A DNA stretch of 64,000 nt from Erysipelotrichaceae bacterium (lineage in GTDB: Bacteria > Bacillota_I > Bacilli_A > Erysipelotrichales > Erysipelotrichaceae), in contig JAFRKI010000009.1 of assembly GCA_017431825.1 (NCBI GenBank), positions 101,198 through 165,197 of the forward strand, written 5' to 3'. Within the stretch, counting starts at the first letter, position 1. The number at the start of each line of letters is the position of its first letter. Both the position numbers and the translations under genes were made by a program. Below are positions 14,647 to 23,676 of the stretch, in pieces. The notes under the pieces were generated by a model. It did no database searches and had not been told where the DNA came from. It saw only the letters and a program-made list of their open reading frames with translations.

Positions 14647-14748
14647 TCACTTATATTTTAACAAAGCCCCAAACCATGTCAACAGAGATATATAATCAAT
14701 TTCTCTGTTTTACCGATAATGCTGAGATTATACGAAAATGATCCTTAA

Positions 14749-14778
14749 TTGACATCCATAAGAGTAATGCAATATCAT
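14749..14778 (+). promoter_or_regulatory. Promoter of the SAM riboswitch
   Basis: A perfect -35 TTGACA (14749-14754) and -10 TATCAT (14773-14778) with an 18-bp spacer place the start near 14784, exactly at the 5' end of the aptamer. Confidence 0.75.
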
Positions 14779-14782
14779 TTAA

Positions 14783-14869
14783 TTACCATAAAGAGTGTAC
14801 GAGGGACAAGCCCTGTGACTGCACAGCAACCTGCCATAAGGTAAGGTGCTAAAGCTTGGATGATGGGAA
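14783..14869 (+). promoter_or_regulatory. SAM-I (S-box) riboswitch
   Basis: The stretch contains the S-box core in order: AAAGAG, GAGGGAC, GCCC, TGTGAC, GCAACC, AAGGTGCTAA and GATGATG. P1 forms between TTACCAT (14783-14789) and ATGGGAA (14863-14869). TGATGGGA (14861-14868) can instead pair with TCCTATCA (14892-14899), an antiterminator that competes with the downstream terminator, so SAM binding should switch expression off. S-box RNAs normally control methionine, cysteine or SAM genes; here the next gene is of unknown function and an AT-rich island begins. Confidence 0.85.
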
Positions 14870-14889
14870 CATGTTTATATGTGAATGAT

Positions 14890-14918
14890 GCTCCTATCAT
14901 GACGATGGGAGCTTTTCT
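14890..14918 (+). terminator. SAM-riboswitch-controlled terminator
   Basis: GCTCCTATC (14890-14898) pairs with GATGGGAGC (14904-14912) across a 5-nt loop, followed by TTTTCTTTTC. Its 5' arm overlaps the predicted antiterminator. Confidence 0.85.
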
Positions 14919-14954
14919 TTTCTCCTCTTTATGGATGAAGGAGGAAGAAAGAAT

Positions 14955-15428
14955 ATGTTAAGTGAAAAAGAAATTACTAGAAACCTGGAAGAATGCAGAG
15001 AATTTATTAATGGACATGATAAATTCCTGTTAGTCAGGTTTGATCAGAATGTCGGTAATGATCATGAAAGATTTACCTTAAATGATCTCAATGATTTTTT
15101 AAGAGCCAACAGATATGGTGGTCCTATTATCTTTAATGAAGAAACAGAATATCAGTATCTTCTTATCGACATCATTCATCTTCAGATGCGTTGCCTATGG
15201 TCTAACATCGAAGAGTTTAAGGAAAGATCTCTTCTAGGAAGGATCTGGGATTTTCAGGAATTCGTCATATTACATACCAAATTTAGAGGTCCGTTTTTCA
15301 ACTCGATAACAAGAACGCTTCCAGATGGCAGTAAGAGGACAGTGATCCTGGAAGCTGAAGGCTATTACGATAAGGCTTTTATATTTAGCTATATTACACC
15401 TAAAGATCATAAGACAAACAAACAATGA
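14955..15428 (+). CDS. Uncharacterised protein downstream of the SAM riboswitch
   Basis: 157 residues, soluble, with no family that I recognise. Phrases such as FLLVRFDQNVGNDHERF and GPIIFNEETEYQYLLIDIIH suggest a compact alpha/beta protein. The ATG at 14955 is chosen for the AAGGAGG site 10 nt upstream; a longer start at 14931 lies over that site. As the only gene directly behind the S-box element it should be switched by SAM, unless the original target gene was displaced by the island that follows. Confidence 0.6.
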   Translation: MLSEKEITRNLEECREFINGHDKFLLVRFDQNVGNDHERFTLNDLNDFLRANRYGGPIIFNEETEYQYLLIDIIHLQMRCLWSNIEEFKERSLLGRIWDFQEFVILHTKFRGPFFNSITRTLPDGSKRTVILEAEGYYDKAFIFSYITPKDHKTNKQ

Positions 15429-15570
15429 GATGAAAAGGAAGGCCATAAAGAATAACAGCTTGCGTTTAGTTTTACACTTATAGAATGAATAAAACGTAAA
15501 AAAACCAACGACTACATAAAATTAGCTCTAGAGGAACTAGTTGGATTAAGCTAAATGATATAATTATAAT

Positions 15571-16581
15571 ATGAAAAATGAAAAAATCGTATTAGGTCAA
15601 TTTTTCACAAAAGATAAACTATGGCTAAAGCCTCATATTATTAATTTTATTAATGATTCTCACTGTTCCCTCGCGTATGATCCTTTTGCAGGTAATGGTG
15701 ATTTGTTATTTGCAACCATAGATAACACATTTGTAAGAGAAGCTATGGGACTTGATATTGATAAAAGCCTTAAGTGGCAGTATAACGATAGTTTGATAAA
15801 AATACCACACATTGAAAACGCAATTATAATAACCAACCCCCCCTATCTATCTAGTTATTCAGCATCAAGAAAGGGCTTAAAAGAAAAAGTAAATATTTAT
15901 TTTAATAGCAGCATTTACGACGATCTATATTTTATTGCCTTAGACAAAATGTTAGAAGCACAGGACTATGTCGTTGCAATTGTTCCTGAAACATTTATAA
16001 ATTCTTCATATAGACAAAAAAAACGTTTAGTTTCTATTACCGTCTTAGAAGACAACCCTTTTACAGACACGGAATGTCCCGTTGTAGTTTTGTGCTTTGA
16101 TGATAAACCAAAAGATTTAGCAAGCATCTTAATATATAAGAATGATAAATTAGTATGTAATTTAGAAGCTGTTGAAAAACAACGGTTATTCCCAAAAAAC
16201 AATGTACCGATAACTTTTAACAGCAAAAATGGATGGCTTGCTATTAAATGCGTTGATGGAGTTAATAAAGATGATTTCATTAGATTTGACTTTAAAAAAA
16301 ATATGAATTATGACTGGGATAATAATATCAAGGTTTCTTCAAGATTATTCACATTAGTTAATTTAGATGTAAAGCCATCAAACAGAAAAGAATTAGTAGT
16401 TAAATGCAATAGCATTCTTTCAGATCTTAGAAAAGCTAGTTTCGACTTAGTTTTAAGTCCTTTTAAAGGGAATTCAAAAAGCGGAATAAGAAGAAGAAGA
16501 CTAGATTATCTAACTGCTAGAGCCATCATTGAAAAAGCATACGAATTATCAATTAAAGGAGAGTGTTATGAACAACATTGA
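15571..16581 (+). CDS. N6-adenine DNA methyltransferase (type II R-M)
   Basis: 336 residues. The SAM-binding motif DPFAGNGDLLFATI (about 37-50) and the catalytic NPPYLSSYS (about 90-98) identify an amino-methyltransferase acting on adenine in DNA; the C-terminal part would hold target recognition. It overlaps the following PD-(D/E)XK gene by 14 nt, making a restriction-modification pair. Base composition is much more AT-rich than the flanking core genes, a sign of horizontal transfer. No ribosome binding site is visible: two overlapping TATAAT-like hexamers sit directly before the ATG, so the mRNA may be leaderless or the true start may lie further in. Confidence 0.85.
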   Translation: MKNEKIVLGQFFTKDKLWLKPHIINFINDSHCSLAYDPFAGNGDLLFATIDNTFVREAMGLDIDKSLKWQYNDSLIKIPHIENAIIITNPPYLSSYSASRKGLKEKVNIYFNSSIYDDLYFIALDKMLEAQDYVVAIVPETFINSSYRQKKRLVSITVLEDNPFTDTECPVVVLCFDDKPKDLASILIYKNDKLVCNLEAVEKQRLFPKNNVPITFNSKNGWLAIKCVDGVNKDDFIRFDFKKNMNYDWDNNIKVSSRLFTLVNLDVKPSNRKELVVKCNSILSDLRKASFDLVLSPFKGNSKSGIRRRRLDYLTARAIIEKAYELSIKGECYEQH

Positions 16582-17542
16582 CTATTTTAATTATAGTAAA
16601 GAGCATCCGGAGAACCCTTATAGTGATTGGTATACGAAAAATAAAATTGTAATTCCTCCTAACCCAGAAGAGAACAATCAATTGACAAATGCATTTAGAA
16701 AACTAAACGAATGCATTTCAACGTTTAATTACTTGCGGAATCATGGCCATGTTGATATCAATGATTCCGATATTCAAAGCATTATAAATGATATAAGAAT
16801 ATTGTTGATGGTTCCTAATATTAATTACACTCCTTTTGTACAGTTTTTCTTAACGAGGGGAACCAATTTTTCTGTTTATAATAATACTAAAGAGGAAGAA
16901 AAGCCTCGGTTTATATATGACATGTTAAGTAGTTTTTGCGATCATAGATACGATCTTTATGAAAAACATGGGTATACAAACACTATTCTACAGGTTTTAA
17001 GCGATAATTACTCTCATAAAAGAAATGGTCAAACCGGTATCAAAAAATACATTTCTTTACTTGAACCTTATATTGTCAATCATGTTAAATACAAAGATAA
17101 AAAGCGTTTAAGAGTGTATGACGACTATTTTTTCTTGCCAGACAAAGGGGATGGAAAATTATTTGATTATTTTGTGCAAGATTTCAATCTAAATATGCAA
17201 AGCCGTTTGAATGAACAAGGAAAGAGACCTGACATAGTATTTAAACACGATAATCGATATTATATTATGGAGCTTAAGAAGATGGATGTCGGAGGAGGGG
17301 GCCAGAATAAGCAGGTTGTTGAAATTGCCCAATTTATAAATTACTCTGAAACATCAACAGCGTTCCATTACATCACCGTTCTTGATGGCAATTTTTGGCA
17401 ACCATTGCTAAATAACACTGATCCAAAATCGGTGAAACAAAGAGAAGATATATTAAATGCGTTAAAAAACAACTCAAGGAATTATTTTTTAAATACCGAA
17501 GGAACAATAAGATTTTTCAAAGAGATTTTTGAAAATGCGTGA
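16568..17542 (+). CDS. Putative type II restriction endonuclease (PD-(D/E)XK)
   Basis: 324 residues. The C-terminal half holds RPDIVFKHDNRYYIMELKK (about 229-248), the acidic-residue and Glu-x-Lys arrangement of PD-(D/E)XK nucleases. The N-terminal half is helical and unassigned. The ATG at 16568 has AAAGGAG 6 nt upstream inside the methyltransferase gene, giving a 14-nt overlap that couples translation of nuclease to methylase. It is AT-rich like its partner. Pairing with the upstream methyltransferase makes a restriction role likely; the recognition sequence cannot be read from the protein. Confidence 0.75.
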   Translation: MNNIDYFNYSKEHPENPYSDWYTKNKIVIPPNPEENNQLTNAFRKLNECISTFNYLRNHGHVDINDSDIQSIINDIRILLMVPNINYTPFVQFFLTRGTNFSVYNNTKEEEKPRFIYDMLSSFCDHRYDLYEKHGYTNTILQVLSDNYSHKRNGQTGIKKYISLLEPYIVNHVKYKDKKRLRVYDDYFFLPDKGDGKLFDYFVQDFNLNMQSRLNEQGKRPDIVFKHDNRYYIMELKKMDVGGGGQNKQVVEIAQFINYSETSTAFHYITVLDGNFWQPLLNNTDPKSVKQREDILNALKNNSRNYFLNTEGTIRFFKEIFENA

Positions 17543-17770
17543 GATGCTGTATTTATATGTTTAAGAGTCAACTATTTGGAATAGGCTTTTGTTTCACTTG
17601 ATTTTGAAAACGAAAGATAGCTAACAAAGTCGAATTATAAAACTTTGCATTTTTGATATGAGATCTTTTAATTGCTAGTTATTGAAAATAGCGGATTATT
17701 ATGACAAGAAAATTAATAATAGAAGAAAGCAAAAGTTTTAATTATCAGAAAAAAGGTCGCTAGAAATATA

Positions 17771-18655
17771 ATGAAGAAAATCGTTGAATACTTAGATGAA
17801 CTAGGCATTATTGATGCATATAACACAGAACTACTGATTCAATCATTAGAAAAGTTTTATACAAGCAAAAAAGCAGCAAGCTATTACGGTAAATTCTATA
17901 ATGAAATGTCCTTAAGAGCTGATGGGGTTGAAAGTAGCAATATTTATACAATAATCAATGATGATTTAGATTGCTCGTTGGTTTTTACTGGAGGAATCAA
18001 TTATTCGATATATAAAGACCAAGGAGAATGGATCGAGGGGCATAAATCGTTATTTGGTAAGAGTATTCTTGAAATTGGATGTATGAACGGTTTAATGACC
18101 TGTTTTCTGGCATCGTTATTTCCTGATTCGAACATCGTTGGTATCGATATTTGCAAAAGTGGAATAGTTAATGCAAGGAAGTTGGCCAAAAGATTAAACT
18201 TAAACAATGTCAAATTTGAATATGTCAATTTTCAAAACTACAAAGGCGAATTTGATACGATCTATACTTCCTTGTTTTTACACGAAACATTTGATTTACG
18301 TATTTATGAAGATTTATCAACTTTCTCAGAGAAAGAGCAGATTGAATATTGGGCGAACAAGTTAAACCCTTCTTTATTAAAAATGAGTTCATTATTAAAA
18401 GAAGCTGGTAACGCTATATGTTTTGAAAGGTTTTACTTTAATATCGCTCAGGCTGGTTTATTTAAAGCTTTTAGTGATAATAAATTAATACTTAATGAGG
18501 AAGAGTTTAATGTTAAAGCGTATATCCAGGAAGATGGATTAGCAACATACTTATTGAGAAAAGATAGTAATTGTAATAGCGATTACTATAAGCAATGGGA
18601 GCATACTAAAAAAGAATACATAATCGAGGATAAAACATTGAGTGATCATCGATGA
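17771..18655 (+). CDS. Class I SAM-dependent methyltransferase
   Basis: 294 residues. The middle has the Rossmann SAM-binding signature ILEIGCMNGLMTCFLA (about 99-114), the acidic end of strand 2 in NIVGIDICKSGI, and a motif-IV-like region EFDTIYTSLFLHE. No NPPY-type motif is present, so a small molecule, protein or RNA substrate is more likely than DNA. An AAAAGGT site precedes the ATG. It belongs to the AT-rich island and stands about 230 nt after the restriction gene. The substrate is unknown. Confidence 0.75.
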   Translation: MKKIVEYLDELGIIDAYNTELLIQSLEKFYTSKKAASYYGKFYNEMSLRADGVESSNIYTIINDDLDCSLVFTGGINYSIYKDQGEWIEGHKSLFGKSILEIGCMNGLMTCFLASLFPDSNIVGIDICKSGIVNARKLAKRLNLNNVKFEYVNFQNYKGEFDTIYTSLFLHETFDLRIYEDLSTFSEKEQIEYWANKLNPSLLKMSSLLKEAGNAICFERFYFNIAQAGLFKAFSDNKLILNEEEFNVKAYIQEDGLATYLLRKDSNCNSDYYKQWEHTKKEYIIEDKTLSDHR

Positions 18656-18667
18656 GGAGTAATAAGC

Positions 18668-19015
18668 ATGATATTAGAGACATTAGAAAAATTAGCTGAA
18701 GCTAATAAGTGATGCTTAATGAAATGTCAAATGTGTGATGAATTTGACGCTACTGTTGCATCTTCTGATCTTTTGGATCCTTACGCTCTTTATAAACTAC
18801 CTTACTATCGCTCTGAATGCGATGGCACAGTGATTATTGATGAAAAACCATATAAGAAGTACCGTTGTTGGCTAGATTTTAATATGTTTGATACATTTGA
18901 TCCTGAGTGCAATTTTGAATATCATTTTTACTATCAATTAGATGGTTACTAAACACATACTGTGGGAGAGTATATTGAATGTGACAAATTCTACGAGATA
19001 GAATATGACATTTAA
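18668..19015 (+). pseudogene. Decayed small gene with two in-frame stop codons
   Basis: An ATG at 18668 behind a good GAGGAG site opens a frame that reads MILETLEKLAEANK, hits TGA (18710-18712), continues in the same frame as MKCQMCDEFDATVASSDLL… to TAA (18950-18952), and continues again as THTVGEYIECDKFYEIEYDI to TAA (19013-19015). All three pieces have normal protein-like composition, so this looks like a gene of about 115 codons broken by two nonsense changes. The middle part (18719-18952, 77 residues) could still be made but has no clear ribosome binding site. TGA is used as a stop elsewhere in the window, arguing against recoding. Confidence 0.6.
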
Positions 19016-19166
19016 CACTGGTAGGTTTATATGAATGAAGTATTGTGAGTATTAATAAAGGGAGAATATTGATCCCCCTTATTTAATTGGCATGTTTTTT
19101 GTATATAATGCAATTATAGTATTGAATTGATAAATAGCATATTGCGATTTCTGAAAGGTGGTAAAT

Positions 19167-20732
19167 GTGAGCGTTTATTATATTTGCATCGACAACTTTA
19201 ATATCGAACCTATAGATTACAAGATTCATTTTAAATGGACCGATGAGTTTATTGATAAAAGAATAAATAACGAATCCTTTCGCGATCGTTTTTATGAATT
19301 TGAAAAAGACTTTTTACATAGTGATGAACTTGCGATAAGAGGCTGTTATATCAACCTGGAAACAGAGATCGAAAATAGTACTATTAAAAGCATTAAATAT
19401 GGAAAATATCGTGATCTTGTATATGGTCATGGCAGACCAGCAACAGCAGATTTAAAATTAACAAAAAAAGAAATAAAGGCTATTAGTGAATTTTATGCAA
19501 GTGTAACTTATGATAATACACAGGAACAATACAATAGTCTAATCAATGTGCTAGAAAATAAAAAGGAATTACTAGATGGATTTCAATATGTGAAAGCAAC
19601 AAGTAAGGGAATAACAGTAAAAGATCGTGAAGGAAACAAAACCGTTGTTAACAGAAAGTACATTATCGATGCTTTAGCTATATCTCATAAATATATCGAT
19701 GTATTGAATGACCGGAAGATTCTTGAAAGTAATCTAGATTACTTTGATCAAGCGATAATTGATCCTTTACTCGCCATTTTATCTTGTGTTGATTATTCTT
19801 CATATCAAAACAAAGATACACTGATCAGACAAGCAAACAATAGAAAGATAGGAGAATCTGCAGAAAAGGGATATGAAGAACTTTTAAAAGCTGTTCGTGA
19901 AAACAATATTGAGAAAACAAAAGATTTAGCTAAGTATTCTGCTATCGTTAAATCGGGTGAAAAAGATGACGATACACCATTGAATATCGCAATAAGAAAA
20001 AATAATGCTGAAATAGTTAAAATTCTTGTCAATAACGGTGCCTGCATATTCCATAACAGTTCATACGAAAAGGGTTGCCCAGCAATAAAAGCCGCAATAG
20101 AAGAAAGAAACTATGAATGTCAACGAATTCTTTCTGAGATTTTAATCAATTACAATGGTGATATAACATGGAATTTTATTTCTTCTATTTATGGAGCTCT
20201 ATACAAATGCAATGATTTTGAATCAATTAAAACAGTTTTCCCTTCAACTATAGGTAAGTACAAGAAATACATATTTAAAGCTTCTTTATTTACGACTGCC
20301 TTTAGTAGCGAAGAATTAAGGTATTTTGCTAGTTTAGATAACGCTTCAATAATCTGGGATCTACGTAACATAGAAGTTGCATATAAAACAAATAAGGATC
20401 TTGCAATGAAACTGGTTTCCCAAGGATGCGATGACGATGTTGTTGACTTTTTTATTGAAGAAGACGACTATGAACTATTTGAAAGCTCAATAAAGCACCA
20501 TACGTATTCACCAAAAGGGCGTGAAGATACAGCTACAAAAATATTTGAAAAAGATGAAAGATGGTATAAAACAGCAAAAAGATACGCAGATATTCAACAG
20601 TTCCATAGGTTTGAATATAGCTATTTAGAGCAAGTATATCGGGATGATAAATCAAGGTTTTTTGAAATAGTTAAGGAATTTAATATTAGCGAATATACGA
20701 TAAATAATGTGTTGAATAATAAGAACTTTTAG
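19167..20732 (+). CDS. Ankyrin-repeat protein
   Basis: 521 residues from the GTG at 19167, which has GAAAGGTGG just upstream; an in-frame GTG at 19158 lies within that site. The N-terminal 230 residues match nothing that I know. Around residues 230-330 there are ankyrin repeats, the clearest being DTPLNIAIRKNNAEIVKILV, followed by a degenerate helical region. There is no signal peptide or membrane segment, so it is cytosolic. It lies in the AT-rich island among other small unknown genes; ankyrin proteins in such settings often serve in conflict or immunity systems, but that is inference. Confidence 0.75.
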   Translation: MSVYYICIDNFNIEPIDYKIHFKWTDEFIDKRINNESFRDRFYEFEKDFLHSDELAIRGCYINLETEIENSTIKSIKYGKYRDLVYGHGRPATADLKLTKKEIKAISEFYASVTYDNTQEQYNSLINVLENKKELLDGFQYVKATSKGITVKDREGNKTVVNRKYIIDALAISHKYIDVLNDRKILESNLDYFDQAIIDPLLAILSCVDYSSYQNKDTLIRQANNRKIGESAEKGYEELLKAVRENNIEKTKDLAKYSAIVKSGEKDDDTPLNIAIRKNNAEIVKILVNNGACIFHNSSYEKGCPAIKAAIEERNYECQRILSEILINYNGDITWNFISSIYGALYKCNDFESIKTVFPSTIGKYKKYIFKASLFTTAFSSEELRYFASLDNASIIWDLRNIEVAYKTNKDLAMKLVSQGCDDDVVDFFIEEDDYELFESSIKHHTYSPKGREDTATKIFEKDERWYKTAKRYADIQQFHRFEYSYLEQVYRDDKSRFFEIVKEFNISEYTINNVLNNKNF

Positions 20733-20904
20733 TTTAGATCAAAAGGGTTATTAAATAGCGACAGAATTTACAATAGTGATTAAATAAACTAGATTATGGA
20801 AACTTAATGGACAACCAAGTATACTGATTATGCATTTTATAATTAACTTGAAAATGTTGATGATGAAAAGATTCCTATAGGTTCAAAAGAAGGAGATTAT
20901 TAAT

Positions 20905-21279
20905 GTGAAAAAGATAAGGGTTATTGTTTGGTGGTCTGCTGGCAAAGGGGACGGCGATTGCAACGAAGAAATTATTAAAGTTGAAGACGATATCTATAAC
21001 ATACTACTGGAGATTGAACCGTATGGCCAAGAATTGTATTCTATAAAAGATGACCGAGTAAAGGATCTCTGTGAGAAATGGGAAGATGATCTTATTAAGG
21101 AGTTTATTGAAAACAGTGTACGGTATGCAGATGATAAGTTATATAAAGAAGACTGCTTAATAGATCCCGATAGCGACGACTATGATCCTAACAACAAAGA
21201 AGAACAGTTTTTAAAAAGTAAAGAGAAATGGATTAGAGATATGTATTCTATAGGGGTTAGATTTGACTATCAATTTTAA
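20905..21279 (+). CDS. Small acidic protein with WWSxxKGDGD domain
   Basis: 124 residues, very acidic. It starts RVIVWWSAGKGDGDCNEE and ends in YSIGVRFDYQF. The same start recurs in the last 100 residues of the protein at 22422-23195 (LEVWWSSDKGDGDGYDSE…), and the two share spacing to the end (AGVRINDDF there), so they are probably one unnamed domain. The GTG start has AAGGAG 8 nt upstream. The 24 codons just before it in another frame (ending KEGDY) may be the remains of a lost gene. Function unknown. Confidence 0.65.
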   Translation: MKKIRVIVWWSAGKGDGDCNEEIIKVEDDIYNILLEIEPYGQELYSIKDDRVKDLCEKWEDDLIKEFIENSVRYADDKLYKEDCLIDPDSDDYDPNNKEEQFLKSKEKWIRDMYSIGVRFDYQF

Positions 21280-21365
21280 TAAGTGTTTTGTATTCTACAA
21301 ATGATCGATATAAAAAGGCATATGATTAAACTTAAAATACTATTATTAACGGAGATAAGCATTAT

Positions 21366-22349
21366 ATGAGAGAATGGTACACACAATATGAAACGATTAC
21401 ATCTTATACTGGAAATAATACTGAAGTCATTGTCCCTTCTTCTATCAATTCAAGACAGATAGATACTATTGGTGATTATGCATTTTCACCGGAGAAATAT
21501 AAACTAAAACCAGGGCATGTAGAATGCCGTCGGAATATTAAGAAAATAATAATATCAGAAGGAATAAAGGGGATCAATGATCATGCATTTGATGGTTGTT
21601 TGAATTTGGAATCCATATCGATTCCAGACAGTCTTCGATATATTGGTGCTTATGCATTTAAAGATTGCAGCAGTCTAAAAACTTTCGATTTTAGATCTAG
21701 CAGAGGTGGTGCAGGGATGTTTGAAGGTTGCGAAGCATTAGAAACCGTTACTTCACTTAAAGCGACTTCAACCGATATGTTTTGTGGCTGTTTATCTCTT
21801 AAGAACATTGTTTTGCCCGATGACCTTCGCGTTTTATCTTGTGGCACTTTTTTGCATTGCGAATCGTTAAAATCCATCGATATACCTTCTTCGGTAAAAG
21901 AAATCGGAAATAACTGTTTTTGCGAGTGTAAAAGCCTTACAGATGTACATATTCCAGACGGAGTTACTGAAATTGAATCTTCATTATTCCGTAGATGCGA
22001 GAATCTTGTAAATGTTAGACTACCTGCAAATTTAAAAACTATACATCAATGGGCGTTTGCACGATGCTCAAGTTTAGAAGTAATTGATATACCGGAAAAT
22101 GTTGAAAAATTCCGTTCTGATGTTTTTAGAGATTGTAATAGTTTAAAAAGAGTAATAATCAGAGGGGCCCAAACAATGATAGAGGATGACCATCGCTATA
22201 ATCGAATACGTTCAGGAAAACAGATAATAGAGTATATTCCATTACCTGATGAGTCAGATTTCCCAAAAGGTATTGAAATAGTCGGAATTAAGGGATCTTT
22301 TGCAGAAGAATACGCTAAAAAATACGATATGAAATTTACTGAATTGTAG
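21366..22349 (+). CDS. BspA-type leucine-rich repeat protein (cytosolic)
   Basis: 327 residues made almost entirely of BspA-type (LRR_5) repeats, for example HAFDGCLNLESISIPDSLRY, AFKDCSSLKTFDF and FCECKSLTDVHIPDGVTEI, about nine copies at a 22-23-residue period between residues 30 and 300. Members are usually secreted or surface-attached, but this one has no signal peptide, anchor or membrane segment, so it should stay in the cytosol. A GGAGA site precedes the ATG. It sits between the two WWSxxKGDGD genes. A protein-binding role is the safest reading. Confidence 0.8.
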   Translation: MREWYTQYETITSYTGNNTEVIVPSSINSRQIDTIGDYAFSPEKYKLKPGHVECRRNIKKIIISEGIKGINDHAFDGCLNLESISIPDSLRYIGAYAFKDCSSLKTFDFRSSRGGAGMFEGCEALETVTSLKATSTDMFCGCLSLKNIVLPDDLRVLSCGTFLHCESLKSIDIPSSVKEIGNNCFCECKSLTDVHIPDGVTEIESSLFRRCENLVNVRLPANLKTIHQWAFARCSSLEVIDIPENVEKFRSDVFRDCNSLKRVIIRGAQTMIEDDHRYNRIRSGKQIIEYIPLPDESDFPKGIEIVGIKGSFAEEYAKKYDMKFTEL

Positions 22350-22421
22350 ACTTTGATTAAAACCGATCATGCAACATATTAATGGTTTAGTGGTTTTGAT
22401 AAATCAGCGAAGGAGATAAAT

Positions 22422-23195
22422 ATGGCAATAAAGATAGATCTAGAATGTCCTTTAAAATATTCGGCAGAATTTTATATTCAGATACTATATAAAGCTTTTA
22501 AGTTTGATATAAATGCTGAAAACGTTGAATTTGCTACGTTTGTAAAAAGCCTAGATGATTTTACTCTTGTTAATAAAATAATAGGCATGCATGAGAAGAG
22601 AATATACGACTGTAATTGGGTTAGGTATACTTCTAGTAGAGAAGGACGGTCAATTGAATTAAAAATGAGATACGAAGATACGTCAAATCATGCTAATGAT
22701 ATTGTTTTATTTAGTGGAGAATTTCATTTAAAAAATAATCACTTGGTTTTAAAGAAGATAAATGAGTTTAATGAAGCTTTTTATAAATATTCTGAAGCAT
22801 TTGATCAAAGTAAGAAAGAAATGGTTCCGAACGATATCGAATTATCTTTCAAAGAAAAACCAAAGATAAAAAACAATGATTTATTACCGGTCGGTCTAGA
22901 AGTGTGGTGGTCATCTGACAAAGGAGACGGTGATGGCTATGATTCGGAAATGAATGTAACATACAAACAATACAAAGCTTTATCAGAATATGATGGCGAA
23001 GAATTGTGTGACATTACAATTCCAGGCTTAACTAAATACCTTAAACAGGTTTATACTGACGAAATTAATATTTTGAAGGAGAACAGTGAAGCAGGTTTTG
23101 AAGAAACAGATAAAGATGGAGCAACATTTGATGATTATTGGGACAGTCTTAATGCCGGAGTAAGAATTAATGATGATTTTGACAAACTTGAATAA
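22422..23195 (+). CDS. Two-part protein ending in a WWSxxKGDGD domain
   Basis: 257 residues. The N-terminal 150 residues (MAIKIDLECPLKYSAEFYIQ…) match no family that I know. The C-terminal 100 residues start at GLEVWWSSDKGDGDGYDSEM and resemble the whole of the protein at 20905-21279. A GGAGA site lies 6-8 nt before the ATG. It is AT-rich like its neighbours. The presence of the domain once alone and once fused suggests a discrete functional unit, perhaps an immunity or binding module; this is inference. Confidence 0.65.
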   Translation: MAIKIDLECPLKYSAEFYIQILYKAFKFDINAENVEFATFVKSLDDFTLVNKIIGMHEKRIYDCNWVRYTSSREGRSIELKMRYEDTSNHANDIVLFSGEFHLKNNHLVLKKINEFNEAFYKYSEAFDQSKKEMVPNDIELSFKEKPKIKNNDLLPVGLEVWWSSDKGDGDGYDSEMNVTYKQYKALSEYDGEELCDITIPGLTKYLKQVYTDEINILKENSEAGFEETDKDGATFDDYWDSLNAGVRINDDFDKLE

Positions 23196-23312
23196 TTGAC
23201 AATAGCATGCGCTTTTTATTTGAATAGAATAAAACAAGAAAAGATCTTAAAGAATAGCTTTTGATACAGAATTCATTTAATTTAAAGTTTTTTATGATAA
23301 TGATTCCAACAT

Positions 23313-23675
23313 TTATTTCTTGATTTTATTAAATACATTATGTACAGCTTTTTTAGTAGTTTTAGTAATTTCTTTTACAGTTTCGCTTTTTATGGCGGCA
23401 ACGATAGTAGGACCAATACCCAAGACAGCTTTTCCAGCTTTTTTTGCGTCGTTCATGATCTCGTCTTTAATATCTTCCCTATGGGCAATACATTCTTCAC
23501 ACATTGTATGATAAGGGCCTTTGTCTTCGATAGGCTTGAAACACTTTGGGTTCTTGCATACATAGATGAGTTTTTCTCCACATATAGGGCAAAAGTTTAA
23601 TGAAGCATCATATTTCTTCTGCTTATAGGTGTGGCAACTGGTATTAGGGCAGGCTTTTTTTCTCTTATCAGTCAT
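23313..23675 (-). CDS. Zinc-ribbon protein
   Basis: 120 residues. Three CxxC-like pairs (ACPNTSC, FCPIC and VCKNPKCF) plus MCEEC form one or two zinc ribbons in the first 65 residues. The rest is a basic amphipathic region (KKAGKAVLGIGPTIVAAIKSE) that might touch a membrane. An AAAGGAGG site lies 5 nt before the ATG and is formed by the last codons of the upstream gene, whose stop is 2 nt away, so the two are translationally coupled. Function unknown. Confidence 0.75.
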   Translation of the reverse strand: MTDKRKKACPNTSCHTYKQKKYDASLNFCPICGEKLIYVCKNPKCFKPIEDKGPYHTMCEECIAHREDIKDEIMNDAKKAGKAVLGIGPTIVAAIKSETVKEITKTTKKAVHNVFNKIKK

Positions 23676-23676
23676 T

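Noticed and set aside
18710..18712. Selenocysteine codon or a genetic code with TGA as tryptophan
   Set aside because: Many genes in the window end in TGA and use TGG for tryptophan, a second stop follows in the same frame, and no SECIS-like stem was seen.
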